From the NCBI RefSeq assembly GCF_026248825.1, contig NZ_CP110973.1:4485501-4549500 (forward strand): a stretch of DNA of 64,000 nt, read 5' to 3'. Position 1 is the first letter of the stretch. Every line of letters begins with the position of its first letter. The stretch is from Larkinella insperata. GTDB lineage: Bacteria > Bacteroidota > Bacteroidia > Cytophagales > Spirosomataceae. Below, piece after piece: positions 44,126 to 53,770 of this stretch. The notes beneath the pieces are model-generated. The model was not told the origin of the DNA. It did not search any database and saw nothing but the letters and a program-made list of their open reading frames with translations. The translations under genes were made by a program, and so were the position numbers.

Positions 44126-45599
44126 AGCCGGGGTTCTGCGTAATTTTAGGTTCCAGGCTCAGCACGTTGCTGGAAAGCGGAAACAGCACCAGGTGATCTT
44201 TGCCTTTCTGGGCCTGCAGCGACGGCACCAGGTCGAAAGCTTTCCCGAACCGCACGAGGTCCCACCACCGTTTTCCTTCAAAAATCAGTTCCAGCAGGCG
44301 CTCCTTCAGGATGGCTGCATCGTTGGCGTCCTTCGTGCCGTTGACGAATTTGTACGCGTCGAATTTGGTACCGTAGGCCCGTTGCCGCACCTGGTTGATC
44401 TCGGCGGAGGGGTCCTGCCCCAGGCCGTTTTTCGCTTCGGCTTTCATCAGCAGCACGTCGGCGTAGCGGTACAGAATGATGTCGTCCACGAAGAAGCGAA
44501 CTCCGCCTTCCACGAGTCCCTGACCTTTCAGCGGTACCGAAATGAAATAGTTGCGGGTTCCGTTGGCTCCGTTGGTATAAATCTCGTGAAACGAACCGTT
44601 TCGACGCTGATCGTCGGCCACGAATTGGTTACGGACCAGCGCGCTGGCTTCCCACACGTTGTTTCCGCCCGAAACCCCGACAATTGCTTTGGTGGCATCG
44701 TCCACGTTGGCGGGTAAAGCACCCACCGCCATGTACATGTTATCAAAATAGTTGTTCGGCGATTCGAGGTGCCGGAAAGCTACCGATAGCAGGATTTCCT
44801 TGTTGCCCTTGTTGCCGTATTTGAAAATGCTACTGAAGTCGGACAGCAGGGACACATCGGCTTTGGCCACTTCATCGCAGGCGTTGAGCGCCGTGGTAAA
44901 ATCGGCCTGACCTCCGTTGGCGCGCTTGGCCGTCCACAGGTACACATCGGCTTTCAGGGCGTTGAGCGACGGTTTCGACCACATGCTCCGGCCGTTCGTA
45001 AAGGCGTTGTCGGGGAAAAGTTGCAGGGCTTTTTCGATGTCTTCTTTGATGAACGTCAGGACGGCCGAAGCGGGCGAACGATCCAGGAAGGTGGTCTGCG
45101 GGTCGTAGCCTTCGGTGGGTTCGGTGCGCAGCGGCAAATCGCCCCAGGTCCGGACCATAACGAAGTAGAGAAAGGCCCGCATCGCATACGCCTGCGCCAG
45201 CGTGCTGTTTTTGACGGTCTCGGACTTGAACGTAATGCCCGGCACGTATTTCAGGATCAGGTTGGCGGCATTGACGGCCGAGTACAGCCCAATCCAGTCG
45301 GGGGCCGTGGCGGCCTGGTTGAGTGTGTTCAGGTAATAGCGGTCGTAATCGAGCGTTCCGGCCAGTGATTTCTGCATAATTTCACTACGGCCTTCTCCGT
45401 AAATGAACAGGTTGAGTTGGGCTTCGTTTCGCAGTTTGACGTACATCCCGGCCAGCCCGCCCTTGGCGTCGTCTTCGGTTTTCCAGAACGAGGCATTGGT
45501 AATGACGCTCGTCGGTTCAACCATGAGCTGATCCGTACAGGAGGAGGTGCTCAGCAGCGTTCCCAACAGAACGCCCGTAATGTATTTATGGAGTTTCAT
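44121..45599 (-). CDS. SusD/RagB-family nutrient-binding lipoprotein
   Basis: I start at ATG 45599, 14 bases after the susC stop. The N-terminal frame further upstream is only antisense of susC. The lipoprotein signal ends LLSTSSC (Cys20). The protein is 492 residues, normal for SusD, and has family segments such as VEPTSVITNASFWKTEDDAKGG, AQAYAMRAFLYFVMVRTWGD and ILKERLLELIFEGKRWWDLVRFG. It binds glycan at the cell surface and caps the SusC barrel. Being first with susC in the operon, it defines this as a PUL-like locus. Confidence 0.97.
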   Translation of the reverse strand: MKLHKYITGVLLGTLLSTSSCTDQLMVEPTSVITNASFWKTEDDAKGGLAGMYVKLRNEAQLNLFIYGEGRSEIMQKSLAGTLDYDRYYLNTLNQAATAPDWIGLYSAVNAANLILKYVPGITFKSETVKNSTLAQAYAMRAFLYFVMVRTWGDLPLRTEPTEGYDPQTTFLDRSPASAVLTFIKEDIEKALQLFPDNAFTNGRSMWSKPSLNALKADVYLWTAKRANGGQADFTTALNACDEVAKADVSLLSDFSSIFKYGNKGNKEILLSVAFRHLESPNNYFDNMYMAVGALPANVDDATKAIVGVSGGNNVWEASALVRNQFVADDQRRNGSFHEIYTNGANGTRNYFISVPLKGQGLVEGGVRFFVDDIILYRYADVLLMKAEAKNGLGQDPSAEINQVRQRAYGTKFDAYKFVNGTKDANDAAILKERLLELIFEGKRWWDLVRFGKAFDLVPSLQAQKGKDHLVLFPLSSNVLSLEPKITQNPGY

Positions 45600-45613
45600 G
45601 ATGGAGCGGGGGA

Positions 45614-48600
45614 TTAAAAGGTTAGGGAAGCGCCAAACGCGATGTTTTTCGGGATGGGGTAGCGGCCGTTGTCGCGGTCGCCGTCTTCCGGGTTCAGGCC
45701 CTTGTAGTTGGTGAAGTAGTGCAGGTTGTTGCCGGTCAGGTTGAACCGCAGGTTGCTGATCTTCAACCGTTGCATCAGGGCCGACGGTACGCTGTAGCTC
45801 AGGGTAATTTCCCGCAGACACAAATAATCGCCGGATTCGTAGTAAATGGAGTTGGTCGTGGTTAGGTGGTTGGCCGTTCCGCGCCAGTTGCTGTAGTTGC
45901 CGATGCCCGGCTGGTACTGCACCATGCTGGCGACATCGCCCTGTCGTTTCCAGGATTTTTCGGCCATTTCCTTCGTCATGCTGACCCCGGCCCACTGCCC
46001 GTCCATGAACGCCCGGGCGTAGTTGTAAATGGTGTGGCCGGTGGCGTAGTCAAACCGCAGGGCGAAGCTGAAATTTTTGTAAGCGAGGTTGTTGGCGATA
46101 CCGCCGGTCCAGACCGGGAAGGGGTTGCCCACGTACACCCGGTCGCGCTCGTCGATGATGTTGTTGCCGTCAATGTCCTGAAAAATGGCGTCACCCCCGT
46201 ACTTGGTTTTGTCGGCGTAGGTGATGAGCTGGTCCACCGGGGCGGATTTGGCGGCTTCGTCCGTGGCATACACCCCGGTCTGCTTCCAGGCATAATGGTC
46301 GTTGATGCGGCCGCCTTCCTGCAAGCCCCCGCCCCAGACGTACGTTCCGCTGGTGGGGTCGTAGACGTTGTAGCCACCAATGCGGTTGTTGGGCGTCCCG
46401 TTGTAGGGCAGCGTCAGGATTTTGTGGGTAGTCTTGGCGGCATTCAGGCTGATCTGCCATTGCAGACTCGATGCCGGCGGCAGAATCTGCGCGCTCAGTT
46501 CCAGTTCCACCCCTTTGTTTTCCAGGCTGCCCAGGTTGGTGAAAATGTCATTGAAGCCGGTCGAAGGAGGGAGGGTCATTCGGGTGAGCAGGTTGTCGGT
46601 TACCCGGCGGAAGACATCGGCAATCAGGCTCACCCGGCTTTTGAACAGGCCCAGGTCGGCACCCACGTTAAACGTTTTGGATTGCTCCCATTTGAGCGAC
46701 GGGTTCGGAATGACGGTATTCTGTACGGCCGAAATTCCCTGATAACGCGCGCCCACGCCGTACTCGCCCTGCGCCTGGAAGTCGGTCAGCCCACTGATGT
46801 TCCCGTTAACTCCGTAGCTTCCGCGCAGTTTTAGCTGGATCAAATCGGCGGGCAGGGCTTTCCAGAATTCTTCCTGGTGCAGGTTCCAGCCCACCGAAAC
46901 GCCCGGGAAAAAGCCCCATTTGTGGTTGGCCCCCAGGTTGGAGGCTCCATCGTAGCGGGCGTTGAGCGAGAAGAGATATTTCTGTTTGTAGTCGTAATTG
47001 ATCCGGCCGAAATACCCCAGAATCACCTGATCGCTGTTGATACCGCCCACCGAAACGGGCGTGGAGGCCGCGTTCAGGGTCGGAATCAGGTCCGTGGCCG
47101 CGCCCTGCCCGCTGGCCGTCATGGTGTAATTGTTTCTTCCGAAATACGAGAAACCCGCTTTCGCCGACAGATTGTGAAACGAAGCAAACGTTTTGTCGTA
47201 CGAGAAAACCCCATCCGCCTGCCATTGGGTCAACCGCTCGTAAAGCGCAGAAGCCGACCGGGTGGTCACGGCGGTGGTTCCGTTGTAAAACGAAGGCAGG
47301 AAGGAGTAGCCGTCCCGGGTCACTTTATACAACGAAAGCTGTGGATCAAAGGACAGTCCCGGCAGAATGTCCCAGTGGCCCCCGACGGAGAGCGTCATGT
47401 TTTCGATGGAGTTGCCCCGTTTGTCTTTGTTCAGAAAATACAGGGCATTGCCGTTGCCCCGGTTGGCCCCCGGTGCCAGGGTTCCGTCTTCGTAATACAG
47501 TTTGGAGGTGGGTACGTTGGCGGCCGAGCGGTAGAAGATCTGCGCAATGTCGTACACTTCGTTGTTGGTCGACCGGGTGAACATGGTCCGCCCGAAGACC
47601 GTGAGGTTGTCGCGCACCTTGAGCTCGCCGTTCAGGTTAAACGTCAGGCGGTCATACCGGGTGGTGATCACGGTTCCCTGGTTGTTCAGATACCCGACCC
47701 CCGCGTTGAAGGTCGCTTTATCCGTTCCACCCGTCAGCGCGACGTAGTGGTTGTGTGAAACCCCGTTCTGGTAGATCAGCTTCTGATAATCGGTATCCTG
47801 GAAGATGATCGTTTTGGTGGAATCCAGCGGGTCGGGCATGCTTTCCCAGCCTTCGTTGAGTTTGTGCTGGTTTTGCGGGGTTAGGTACTGAGTGGTGTAA
47901 ATCGTGTTGTTGGTCAGGTCGTTGCCCGTTCCGGCTCCGGTGGCCAGGGTCAGCATCCGCGTGGCCGTCGGGTCTTTTTTGGCCGAGCGAACCGCCCCCA
48001 GCCGTTGCAGGTAGATGTAGTCCCGGGCGCTGGCCATCTCGTACATTTTGCCGGGCCGGGAGAAGATAACGTCGTAGGAATACGTCACGCGGGTTTTGCC
48101 GCTTTTACCGGTTTTGGTGGTGATGATCACCACCCCGTTGGACCCCCGCGCCCCGTAAATGGCCGTCGAAGCCGCATCCTTCAGCACTTGCAGCGACTCA
48201 ATGTCATCGGGGTTGATGTCATTCATGTTGGTCCGGATGATCCCGTCGATGATGTAGAGCGGAGCCGCACCGTTGGGATTATTGATCGACGTTCCACCCC
48301 GAATAATAATCCGGGGCGCCACACCGGGTTGGCCGCCACTGGCCGGGGCCTGCACCCGCACCCCGGGCAGCGTGCCTTGCAGGGCCGAAGCCGCATTGGC
48401 GTAGGGGACGTTTTCCAGCACTTTGGTGTCCAGCTTTGTGACGGATGTGGTCACCGTTTCCCGCGACTGGGTGCCGTAGCCGACGACCACCACTTCGTTC
48501 AGCGTTTTGCTGTCTCCTTTCAGGGTCACATCCAGCAGCGACTGGTTCCCGACGGATAGTTCCTGCGACTCATACCCCAGAAAACTGAAGACCAGCACCG

Positions 48601-48835
48601 CCTGGTCGTTGGGAACGTTGAGGGTGTACTGGCCGCTGGCATCGGTGGTGGTACCGGTGTTGGTCCCTTTCAGGACGATGCTGACCCCGGGCAGTCCTTC
48701 GTTGCGTTCGTCGGCAACTTTGCCTTTTACCGAACGCGCCTGCTGCGCAAATGCAGCCACGCTACAACAAAGCCATGCAACCAGTAAAAAACAGCGCTTT
48801 CCTGGTAAAAAAGCAGGTAAAGTTTCCTTTTTCAT
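45614..48835 (-). CDS. SusC/RagA-family TonB-dependent transporter
   Basis: I start at ATG 48835, where a signal peptide begins (MKKETLPAFL, then LLVAWLCCSVAAFAQ). The protein is 1073 residues. It has a CarboxypepD_reg-like domain (about 30-105), a TonB box-like region with LNEVVVVGYGTQ, a plug (about 115-225), and a 22-strand barrel ending NIAFGASLTF. It imports oligosaccharides or related molecules across the outer membrane with energy from TonB. It forms a pair with the adjacent SusD. No N-terminal anti-sigma interaction domain is present, so control is probably by the neighbouring AraC regulator. Confidence 0.97.
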   Translation of the reverse strand: MKKETLPAFLPGKRCFLLVAWLCCSVAAFAQQARSVKGKVADERNEGLPGVSIVLKGTNTGTTTDASGQYTLNVPNDQAVLVFSFLGYESQELSVGNQSLLDVTLKGDSKTLNEVVVVGYGTQSRETVTTSVTKLDTKVLENVPYANAASALQGTLPGVRVQAPASGGQPGVAPRIIIRGGTSINNPNGAAPLYIIDGIIRTNMNDINPDDIESLQVLKDAASTAIYGARGSNGVVIITTKTGKSGKTRVTYSYDVIFSRPGKMYEMASARDYIYLQRLGAVRSAKKDPTATRMLTLATGAGTGNDLTNNTIYTTQYLTPQNQHKLNEGWESMPDPLDSTKTIIFQDTDYQKLIYQNGVSHNHYVALTGGTDKATFNAGVGYLNNQGTVITTRYDRLTFNLNGELKVRDNLTVFGRTMFTRSTNNEVYDIAQIFYRSAANVPTSKLYYEDGTLAPGANRGNGNALYFLNKDKRGNSIENMTLSVGGHWDILPGLSFDPQLSLYKVTRDGYSFLPSFYNGTTAVTTRSASALYERLTQWQADGVFSYDKTFASFHNLSAKAGFSYFGRNNYTMTASGQGAATDLIPTLNAASTPVSVGGINSDQVILGYFGRINYDYKQKYLFSLNARYDGASNLGANHKWGFFPGVSVGWNLHQEEFWKALPADLIQLKLRGSYGVNGNISGLTDFQAQGEYGVGARYQGISAVQNTVIPNPSLKWEQSKTFNVGADLGLFKSRVSLIADVFRRVTDNLLTRMTLPPSTGFNDIFTNLGSLENKGVELELSAQILPPASSLQWQISLNAAKTTHKILTLPYNGTPNNRIGGYNVYDPTSGTYVWGGGLQEGGRINDHYAWKQTGVYATDEAAKSAPVDQLITYADKTKYGGDAIFQDIDGNNIIDERDRVYVGNPFPVWTGGIANNLAYKNFSFALRFDYATGHTIYNYARAFMDGQWAGVSMTKEMAEKSWKRQGDVASMVQYQPGIGNYSNWRGTANHLTTTNSIYYESGDYLCLREITLSYSVPSALMQRLKISNLRFNLTGNNLHYFTNYKGLNPEDGDRDNGRYPIPKNIAFGASLTF

Positions 48836-48874
48836 AGTATCCCAAATAGAAAGTCGTGCCGAAGTTGACAAAAG

Positions 48875-48882
48875 CAAAATTA
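48875..48882 (-). promoter_or_regulatory. Predicted -7 box of the susC operon
   Basis: The minus strand reads TAATTTTG, an exact match to TAnnTTTG, 39 bases before the susC ATG. No -33 TTTG is seen at the usual distance, which fits a promoter that needs an activator such as the adjacent AraC protein. Confidence 0.45.
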
Positions 48883-48980
48883 AGTTTCGCCCTTATCGGA
48901 ATCTGCTACTTTTATTTGTATTTGTGATACTATTTTTCGGAAAAGCCGGCCCCGTCTTTTTTTTCGATAAACCGTCGGAT

Positions 48981-49853
48981 TTAAACGGCTGCGTTCAACG
49001 TTCTGCGGTATTCGCTGGGCGTCATGCGTTTGATTTTCTTGAACTGGCGGTTGAAATTCGCCAGGTTGTTGAACCCGCTTTCGCTGGCGGCTTCCACAAT
49101 GTTCAGGTCTTTTTCGGAGATCAATTTACAGGCGTGACCGATGCGCACCGTATTCAAATACTCCACGAAGGAGACGCGGTAGTGGTCTTTGAAAAAACAG
49201 CAGAAAGTCGTCAGGGCCATGTTGGCAACGCTCGCAATTTCGGGGAGCGTAATTTCTTCCTGGAAGTTCTGCATGATGTACTGGTTGATCTTTCGCAGGT
49301 GGTCGGAGGATTTCAGGTGAATGTTCTGCACGTAACCCGGACTGGCAAGCATCTCACAGTCAGTAGTGTTGGTCAGGAGGTCGAAAATGGACAGCAGGGC
49401 CGAGAGCCGCTGCAACCCGTTCATGGTCAGCATCTGTTTCATGAGGTCGGTGATCTTTTCGCGGGTCGCGCCGGTAATTTCCATGCCCCGGTTAGAGCGC
49501 TTCAGAAAGTTCCGGAACGTTTCCATCTCCGGAATATCCATAAACGGTTTGCCCAGAAAATTATCGACAAACTGCACCACAATGGCGTCGGCCGGGTACC
49601 CGGCTTCGCCCTTGAAAAATTCGGGATCGTTCACCCAGACGTGCGGCAGCGACGGCCCCATAAACACCAGATCTCCGGCGTCGAAATACCCAATGTGATC
49701 GCCCACCATCCGGCGACCGGTGCTTTTCAGGACCAGGACCAGTTCGTATTCCGGGTGGTAGTGCCAGGGGCAGGGAAAAAATTGGCCAGTTTCCTGAAAC
49801 ACAATAAAAGATTTGTCGTATTCCTGTGGTAACCGAACTTCAACTGTTTTCAT
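48981..49853 (-). CDS. AraC-family transcriptional regulator with cupin sensor domain
   Basis: The 290-residue protein has an N-terminal cupin-type fold (WHYHPEYELVLVLKSTGRRMVGDHIG, with HxHPE) and a C-terminal AraC domain with two helix-turn-helix motifs (SDHLRKINQYIMQNF to MALTTFCCFFKDHYRVSFVEYL, then IVEAASESGFNNLANFNRQFKKI). It should bind a small molecule and activate transcription. It is encoded between the susC operon (same strand, 146 bases downstream) and the divergent 11-gene operon, so it is the best candidate regulator for both. Confidence 0.95.
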   Translation of the reverse strand: MKTVEVRLPQEYDKSFIVFQETGQFFPCPWHYHPEYELVLVLKSTGRRMVGDHIGYFDAGDLVFMGPSLPHVWVNDPEFFKGEAGYPADAIVVQFVDNFLGKPFMDIPEMETFRNFLKRSNRGMEITGATREKITDLMKQMLTMNGLQRLSALLSIFDLLTNTTDCEMLASPGYVQNIHLKSSDHLRKINQYIMQNFQEEITLPEIASVANMALTTFCCFFKDHYRVSFVEYLNTVRIGHACKLISEKDLNIVEAASESGFNNLANFNRQFKKIKRMTPSEYRRTLNAAV

Positions 49854-49982
49854 GGGGCAAAGGGCTTAGCGTAGCAAAAGAGGTGAGTAAGTATACCGAA
49901 AAAAAGTGAATCGGCCGGAGCGTTGTGAAAAATAGTACCAGAAATATGGATAAAAGTAACAGAAATAGCAAACTTCCCCGAC

Positions 49983-49990
49983 TACTTTTG
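49983..49990 (+). promoter_or_regulatory. Predicted -7 box of the 11-gene operon
   Basis: TACTTTTG is an exact TAnnTTTG match, 64 bases before the ATG of the RidA gene. No -33 TTTG is present, as in the susC promoter, which suggests that both need the divergent AraC activator. Two further TACT(A/T)TTT-like runs lie in the same intergenic region. Confidence 0.45.
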
Positions 49991-50054
49991 CTGACAGTTC
50001 CCGGTGTGATCTGGGACGTCTGGAGCCACACCCTTTCTATCTGCTTTTTCACGC

Positions 50055-50444
50055 ATGAGTAAAACAAAAGTGATTCACCCCGATCGCAACCCCGCTTTTG
50101 CAACCGGCGCGTATTCGGACGGCGTAGTGGCCGGTGGCTTTCTATTTGTCAGCGGCCAGGCGGCCGTCGATTTCAAGACGTCGCAATTCGTCCGGGGCAC
50201 CATCGAAGACGAAACCCATCGCACCCTGCAAAACATCAAAACCATTGTGGAATCGGCTGGCGCCCGGATGGAAGACGTCGTGAAATGCACCGTTCACCTA
50301 GCCGATATTGCCGACTTTGACCGGTATAATACGGTATATGCCAGTTACTTCCCGGGCATCAAACCGGCCCGAACAACCGTGCAGTCGGTACTGGCCGAAG
50401 GGGTGAAAGTGGAAATTGATTGCATTGTTAAACTCCCGGCCTGA
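50055..50444 (+). CDS. RidA-family (YjgF) enamine/imine deaminase
   Basis: The 129-residue protein is a full RidA. It has GAYSDGVVAGGFLFVSGQ, the active-site Arg in KPARTTVQ and Glu in VKVEIDCIV. RidA proteins hydrolyse reactive enamines and imines made by PLP enzymes. It opens the operon whose third gene is a PLP enzyme, so it may detoxify or complete its reaction. It is 16 bases before the dehydrogenase-like gene. Confidence 0.95.
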   Translation: MSKTKVIHPDRNPAFATGAYSDGVVAGGFLFVSGQAAVDFKTSQFVRGTIEDETHRTLQNIKTIVESAGARMEDVVKCTVHLADIADFDRYNTVYASYFPGIKPARTTVQSVLAEGVKVEIDCIVKLPA

Positions 50445-50460
50445 TTAACCTGTTCGGCGA

Positions 50461-51438
50461 ATGGATGAGATGATACAAACGAGTGAGATCAGCGTGGGCG
50501 TGGTCGGACTGGGATTAATGGGGAGTAGTATCGTAGCGGCTCTCCTGCTCGCTGGTCATCCGGTGAAAGCCGTTGCCCCGCTGCCCGATGAACTGGCCGA
50601 CGCCCCGGAGCGCATTCACAATCAGATTAAGCACGGGGAAGAAGCGGACTTGCTGACAAAATCCCCGGACGACTATCGAACGCAGCTGACGGTTTCGGGT
50701 GATTATACCATTCTGAGCGACTGCCGGTTGGTGCTGGAGTGCGTCACGGAGCGACTGGCCATCAAGCAGACGGTTTACCAGAAAATAGCCGCCGTCGTCA
50801 GCCGCGACGCCGTGATTGCCAGCAACACCTCGGCCATCCCGATCAGTCAGTTGCAGCAGTACGTACCCAGCCCCGAGCGATTTATGGGCATCCACTGGGC
50901 TGAACCGGCGTACATGACCCGGTTTATGGAGATTACCTGCGGCACGCAGACCTCGCTGGAACGGGCCAATTGGGCGTTTGAACTGGCGCACCACTGGCAA
51001 AAGGAACCCACGTTGCTGCGCAAAGACATTCGCGGTTTTGTAACCAACCGGCTGATGTACGCCATTTACCGGGAAGCCTTTCACCTGGTGGAAACGGGCG
51101 CGGCCACGCTGGACGATGTCGACAAGGCGTTCCGGTACGACGCCGGTTCGTGGATGACGATGATGGGCATTTTCCGGCGCATGGACTACACCGGTTTGCA
51201 GGATTACCCCGAGATCTTCCGGCGCGTTTTCCCCCTTCTGTCCAACTCCGAGGAGGTGCCTGCGCTGATGAAACCGCTGGTGGAACAGCAGTTGCGGGGC
51301 ACGCAAAGCGCGCAGGGCCTGTACGACTACACCGAAGAAGAAGCACGGGAGTGGGACAAAGCCTTTGCGGTTTTTAACAAAGATATTTTCCAACTGGCCG
51401 CCCGGTATCCGATCCGGACCGACCAGCGAATCGGCTAA
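50461..51438 (+). CDS. 3-hydroxyacyl-CoA dehydrogenase-family protein (paralogue 1, intact)
   Basis: The 325-residue protein has a complete NAD-binding GxGxxG (Gly16, Gly18, Gly21 in VVGLGLMGSS). The catalytic pair is present: His145 in GIHWAEPAY and Glu157 in RFMEI, 12 residues apart as in the known enzymes, and Ser in NTSAIP. The C-terminal helical domain is present (GFVTNRLMYAIYREAFHLVE). The acyl-CoA specificity is not evident: no other beta-oxidation gene is in the operon, so a non-CoA 3-hydroxy acid substrate is possible. It is followed by the PLP enzyme after 8 bases and by a degenerate paralogue after that. Confidence 0.9.
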   Translation: MDEMIQTSEISVGVVGLGLMGSSIVAALLLAGHPVKAVAPLPDELADAPERIHNQIKHGEEADLLTKSPDDYRTQLTVSGDYTILSDCRLVLECVTERLAIKQTVYQKIAAVVSRDAVIASNTSAIPISQLQQYVPSPERFMGIHWAEPAYMTRFMEITCGTQTSLERANWAFELAHHWQKEPTLLRKDIRGFVTNRLMYAIYREAFHLVETGAATLDDVDKAFRYDAGSWMTMMGIFRRMDYTGLQDYPEIFRRVFPLLSNSEEVPALMKPLVEQQLRGTQSAQGLYDYTEEEAREWDKAFAVFNKDIFQLAARYPIRTDQRIG

Positions 51439-51446
51439 ATTCGACC

Positions 51447-52766
51447 ATGACACAGTATACCGAATCGGCGGCCCTGCTCCAGCGGGCCCAAAAAGTGCTG
51501 GCCGGGGGCGTTTCGTCCGAATTCCGCAAGTACAACCATCCGCACGCCATTTTCTACACGCACGGAAAAGGCAGCCGGATTTACGACGTGGACGGCAACG
51601 AATACCTGGATTTTACGCTCAGTCAGGGGCCGCTGCTGCTGGGCCATTCGCACCCCGAGGTCCTGCAGGCCATTAATACCTACTCCGAACAGGGACAACT
51701 TTTTGCCGGTCAGCACATCCGGGAAATTGAACTGGCCGAAAAACTGGCCGAAATTATCCCCTCCGCCGAACTGATGCGGTTTTGCCTCGACGGTTCCGAA
51801 GCCGTGCAGACCGCCTTTCGGGTGGCCCGCGCCAAAACGGGCAAAACCAAATTCCTCCGGTTTGAGGGCCATTACCACGGCTGGCTCGACAACGTGGCCT
51901 GGGGCCTTTCAGCACCCTCCGCCGACGCCCTGGGCGACCGGGCCGATCCGGAAGTCTATCCGTGGAGCGCCGGTCTGGCCGAACACGTCCGCGACGAGTT
52001 CATCATTCTGCCCTGGAACGATCTGGACCTGGTGCGAAAAACCGTCGCCGAGCATCACCACGAACTGGCGGCCATCATCACCGAGCCCATCATGTGCAAC
52101 AATGGCTGCATCCTGCCCAAAGACGGCTTTTTGCCCGGCCTGCGCGCCCTCTGTGACGAATACGGCATCGCCCTTATTTTTGACGAGGTGATTACCGGGT
52201 TCCGGGTGGCGCTCGGCGGAGCGCAGCAGCATTTCGGCATCACGCCCGACCTGTCCATTTTCGCCAAGGCCATCGCCAGCGGCTATCCCATCAGCGCCAT
52301 CGTCGGCAAACGGGAGTGGATGCACCTGATCGAAGACGCCAAGGTCATTCACGCGGGCACCATGAACGCCAGCAACCCGACCGTGGCGGCCGCCCTGGCC
52401 ACCATTCAGGTGCTGGAACGCGACCCGCCTTATGAACGGCTTTACCACTACGGCCAGAAACTGATGGCGGGTCTGCAACGGGCCGCTACTGAAACGGGCC
52501 AGAACCTGCGGGTGCAGGGCCTGGGTCCCATGTTTCATGCCGGATTTACCGATCTGGAAACCATCAGCGATTACCGGGACACCTTGTCGTACGACAAAGC
52601 CAAACTGGGCAAACTCATCGCCGGACTGCACGACAACGGGGTTCGGGTGATTGGCCGGGGCTTGTGGTACATCAGCGCGGCCCATACCGAAGCCGACATT
52701 GATCACGCCATTGCCACGGCCCGGCACCTGCTGGAAAGCATGGCGCTGGAAACCGTCCGGAATTGA
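51447..52766 (+). CDS. Class III PLP enzyme, glutamate-1-semialdehyde-aminomutase-like
   Basis: The 439-residue protein follows GSA aminomutase in layout: AQKVLAGGVSS at the N-terminus, SEAVQTAFRVARAKTGK (PLP phosphate loop region), FEGHYHGW, FDEVITGFR and the PLP Lys274 in FAKAIASGYP. The normal GSA motif at this Lys is K-x-I-G-G-G; here it is K-A-I-A-S-G. It is therefore unlikely to be HemL and may be an aminotransferase or amino-group mutase for the pathway substrate. Its stop lies 35 bases before the altered dehydrogenase-like gene. Confidence 0.88.
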   Translation: MTQYTESAALLQRAQKVLAGGVSSEFRKYNHPHAIFYTHGKGSRIYDVDGNEYLDFTLSQGPLLLGHSHPEVLQAINTYSEQGQLFAGQHIREIELAEKLAEIIPSAELMRFCLDGSEAVQTAFRVARAKTGKTKFLRFEGHYHGWLDNVAWGLSAPSADALGDRADPEVYPWSAGLAEHVRDEFIILPWNDLDLVRKTVAEHHHELAAIITEPIMCNNGCILPKDGFLPGLRALCDEYGIALIFDEVITGFRVALGGAQQHFGITPDLSIFAKAIASGYPISAIVGKREWMHLIEDAKVIHAGTMNASNPTVAAALATIQVLERDPPYERLYHYGQKLMAGLQRAATETGQNLRVQGLGPMFHAGFTDLETISDYRDTLSYDKAKLGKLIAGLHDNGVRVIGRGLWYISAAHTEADIDHAIATARHLLESMALETVRN

Positions 52767-52801
52767 AAAGAACGCCCGCGCTTCGCCAAACGAACACCAT
52801 C

Positions 52802-53770
52802 ATGGGGAATCCTTCCGCTCAAAGAGAAGCCATTTTAGTAACGGGCTGGTGCCAGTCGACCAGGAGCATTGTCGCCTGTTTACGCCGGGCCGGCCATCCG
52901 GTTGCGGTATACGCCAGCAACCATTTTGATACCACCGAATGCCAACCCATCTCGCCAAACGCAATTCAAATCAAGGCGCTGGACCGCTCGGTCAGGATCA
53001 TCCACCAGTTGGACGAAGTAGGGCCGTTTAAGCTGGTGATTGGCGGCACGGACGAAAACGAATTTCAGAAAAGGGCCCTGATCCGGCAACTGGAAGGGGT
53101 GCTTTCGCCCGATGCGGTGATTGCTATCAACACCGAAAGCATTCCGCTCAGCAGCCTGCAGCGGGAAGCCCACCACCCGGAACGGATCATCGGCGTCAAC
53201 TGGACCGAGCCCGCCGATACCACGTATTTTCTGGAGATCATCGCTAACGAAAAAACCAACCTCCGGCTCGTCGATGATTTTTACACGATGGCGAAAGACT
53301 ACTGGCAGAAAGACCCGTACGTCGTGCGCAGTGACGCCGGAATCCGAACCCGGATGCTGTGCGCCATGATTCGGGAAGCGTTTTATTTGCTCGAAAACGG
53401 GTATGTTTCCGTGGAGGACATCGACCGCGCCTGCCGCAACGATCCGGGTTATTATCTGCCCTTCAGCGGTCATTTCCGGTATATGGACCTGATGGGTGCC
53501 TTTATCTACGGGGTGGTCATGCAGGATTTGTTTCCTGAACTCTCAAAAGCCCGGCACGTGCCCCAATTTTTTACCGAAATGGTGCAGAACGGCGGTTTGG
53601 GTATGAGTTCCGGCGAAGGATTTTACACCTATAAAGCAGGCGAAGCGGAACAATGGAAAACGTCTTTTCGGGAGTTTAGTCAGCAAATCCGGCAATTGAT
53701 GAGCCAGTATCCGTTTGGGTACGAAGCGGCTTCGGAACGGGCGCATAACCAATCGGTGGTGCATGAATAG
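52802..53770 (+). CDS. 3-hydroxyacyl-CoA dehydrogenase-like protein (paralogue 2, active-site residues changed)
   Basis: I choose ATG 52802; a TTG at 52763 overlapping the previous stop is an alternative. The protein is 322 residues and aligns along its whole length with paralogue 1. In the nucleotide loop only Gly15 remains: the next two glycines are Cys17 and Thr20 (VTGWCQSTRS). The catalytic His is Asn133 (GVNWTEPAD), while the partner Glu145 (FLEI) remains. The helical C-terminal domain is intact. It may be a non-catalytic partner of paralogue 1 or an enzyme with changed chemistry. The next gene starts 8 bases before this stop. Confidence 0.85.
   Translation: MGNPSAQREAILVTGWCQSTRSIVACLRRAGHPVAVYASNHFDTTECQPISPNAIQIKALDRSVRIIHQLDEVGPFKLVIGGTDENEFQKRALIRQLEGVLSPDAVIAINTESIPLSSLQREAHHPERIIGVNWTEPADTTYFLEIIANEKTNLRLVDDFYTMAKDYWQKDPYVVRSDAGIRTRMLCAMIREAFYLLENGYVSVEDIDRACRNDPGYYLPFSGHFRYMDLMGAFIYGVVMQDLFPELSKARHVPQFFTEMVQNGGLGMSSGEGFYTYKAGEAEQWKTSFREFSQQIRQLMSQYPFGYEAASERAHNQSVVHE

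Noticed and set aside
45600..45995. N-terminal extension of the SusD frame
   Set aside because: It is the antisense frame of the susC 3' end; the lipoprotein signal at 45599 gives the correct start.
51447..52766. Assignment as hemL
   Set aside because: The PLP-Lys motif differs from GSA aminomutase and no heme genes are near; a catabolic class III enzyme is more likely.
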